Program-made: the position numbers and the translations under genes
From: Firmicutes bacterium UBA1422
Lineage (GTDB): Bacteria; Bacillota; Clostridia; Peptostreptococcales; Anaerovoracaceae
DNA: 6,528 nucleotides
Direction: 5' to 3'
Assembly: GCA_002304835.1 (NCBI GenBank)
Contig: DBPK01000001.1
Location: 141,577-148,104 of the forward strand
Shown here: piece after piece, positions 5,531-6,528 of the stretch
Numbering within the stretch: position 1 is the first letter of the stretch
How the letters are laid out: each line of letters opens with the position of its first letter
The notes under the pieces: model-generated
What the model was told of the DNA's origin: nothing
What the model saw: only the letters and a program-made list of their open reading frames with translations
Database searches by the model: none

Positions 5531-6528
5531 ATGAGCAAAATAATAATAATATCCAATCGTTTACCGGTCACGGTAAAAAGAAAAGGGAAAAGTCTCGAGT
5601 ATATCGAAAGTATAGGGGGACTAACCACCGGGCTCAAAAGTTATCACGAAAAGGCTGACAGTATCTGGGCAGGCTGGCCCGGCATTTCTGACGAGGACAT
5701 TTCATCAAGACAAAAAAAGAACATAGAAAAAAAGCTGAAAGAAAATTATGACTGCATACCGGTCTTTCTTTCTCAGGAAGAGATAGATCAGTATTACTAC
5801 GGTTTCTGCAACAAGACAATATGGCCCCTTTTTCATTATTTTTCATCGGAGGCGGAATATGATCCCGAGAAATGGGAGGCCTACAAAGAAGTCAATCAGA
5901 AGTTTTTCGAAAAGATCAAACCCTCCATCAGCAGGAATGATACCATATGGGTCCATGATTATCAGCTTATGCTTCTTCCTTCCCTGATAAAACAGGCATA
6001 TCCTTCCACGAAGGTGGGATTTTTTCTTCACATACCTTTTCCGTCATTTGAGATATTCAGACTTCTTGTATGGCGGGAGGAGATACTTGAAGGCCTTCTG
6101 GGGGCAGACCTGATCGGATTCCACACTTATGATTATGTCAGGCATTTTCTTAGCAGCACCAGGAGGCTTCTGGGTCTCGAAGATAAACTTAATGTCATAA
6201 GCTATGAAGATAAATATGTCAGGGTGGACTCCTTCCCCATGGGCATCGATTACGAAAGATTCACCGGAGAATACGATGAGAAGAGTCTGGCACCGGAAGT
6301 GCTCCAGATCAACGAGATAAAGGAGACCAAGACGATCCTTTCCATTGACCGGCTGGATTATAGCAAAGGCATACCCGAGAGGATAAAAGCTTTTGCCAGA
6401 TTCCTTCAGGAATATCCCCAATACAAAGAAAAAGTCAGGCTGAACCTGATAGTAGCCCCCTCCAGAGTCGAGATCGAGAACTATGAACTTCTGCTAAAAG
6501 AGATAAGGGAACTGGTCAGTGAGACCAA
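5531..6528 (+). CDS. otsA: Trehalose-6-phosphate synthase, 3' end beyond the window
   Basis: This GT20 glycosyltransferase would join UDP-glucose (or another NDP-glucose) and glucose-6-phosphate into trehalose-6-phosphate in the cytosol, for osmotic or stress protection. The 332 complete codons visible show SNRLP at 8-12 with Arg10, the glycine loop IGGLTTGL around Gly29-Gly30, Trp98 in the sugar-binding region, HDYQLMLLP from His142, FFLHIPFPS with His167, and RLDYSKGI with Arg274 and Lys279, the pair that binds donor phosphates. The reading frame is open to the last base, so the stop and C-terminal third of the synthase lie outside. The style of the sequence (IIIISNRLPVTV, ADLIGFHTYDYVRHFLSS) resembles bifunctional proteins with a fused trehalose-phosphatase domain, but that is inference. 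Where relatives often have LLPWREE, this protein has LLVWREE. The gene has its own promoter and is separated from recA by terminators. Confidence 0.95.
   Translation, partial: MSKIIIISNRLPVTVKRKGKSLEYIESIGGLTTGLKSYHEKADSIWAGWPGISDEDISSRQKKNIEKKLKENYDCIPVFLSQEEIDQYYYGFCNKTIWPLFHYFSSEAEYDPEKWEAYKEVNQKFFEKIKPSISRNDTIWVHDYQLMLLPSLIKQAYPSTKVGFFLHIPFPSFEIFRLLVWREEILEGLLGADLIGFHTYDYVRHFLSSTRRLLGLEDKLNVISYEDKYVRVDSFPMGIDYERFTGEYDEKSLAPEVLQINEIKETKTILSIDRLDYSKGIPERIKAFARFLQEYPQYKEKVRLNLIVAPSRVEIENYELLLKEIRELVSET

Overview
The window looks like chromosomal DNA of a Gram-positive, probably clostridial, Bacillota bacterium. The evidence is teichoic-acid type envelope genes, strong purine-rich Shine-Dalgarno sites, heavy use of ATA and AGA/AGG codons (also in the housekeeping gene recA), sigma-A type promoters, and a Gram-positive type LexA/SOS box (GAAC-N4-GTTC) in front of recA. 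The genus cannot be named from this sequence alone. All five genes are on the + strand.

Positions 1-4082 hold an apparent three-gene envelope operon whose promoter lies before the window. A TagD-type glycerol-3-phosphate cytidylyltransferase (12-458) makes CDP-glycerol. A single-domain CDP-glycerol glycerophosphotransferase of the TagB/TagF family (482-1858) would consume it. A polytopic LTA-synthase-family phosphoglycerol transferase (1851-4082) overlaps the previous gene by 8 bases. CDP-glycerol enzymes belong to wall-teichoic-acid or capsule synthesis, while LTA synthases use phosphatidylglycerol, so the operon combines two glycerophosphate polymer chemistries.

Positions 4083-4245 form a 163-base control region before recA. 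It has an upstream promoter with perfect consensus hexamers (TTGACA-17-TATAAT), a second promoter (TTGACC-17-TATTAT), an 11-bp direct repeat with 21-bp period straddling the second -35 box, and a perfect SOS box at the expected start of transcription. No terminator for the envelope operon is visible, so readthrough into recA is possible.

recA (4246-5331, GTG start) is intact and followed by two consecutive intrinsic terminators (5335-5369 and 5392-5424), so it appears to be a single-gene unit. No recX follows it in this window. An extended -10 promoter (5437-5466) then drives a trehalose-6-phosphate synthase gene (from 5531), which is cut by the window end. The sequence of this last protein resembles the synthase half of fused synthase/phosphatase enzymes, but the fusion cannot be seen here.

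I see no RNA genes, insertion sequences, CRISPR arrays or phage genes. The gene content is of known families. The most interesting points are the recA control region and the mixed teichoic-acid operon; I do not see a clearly new system.
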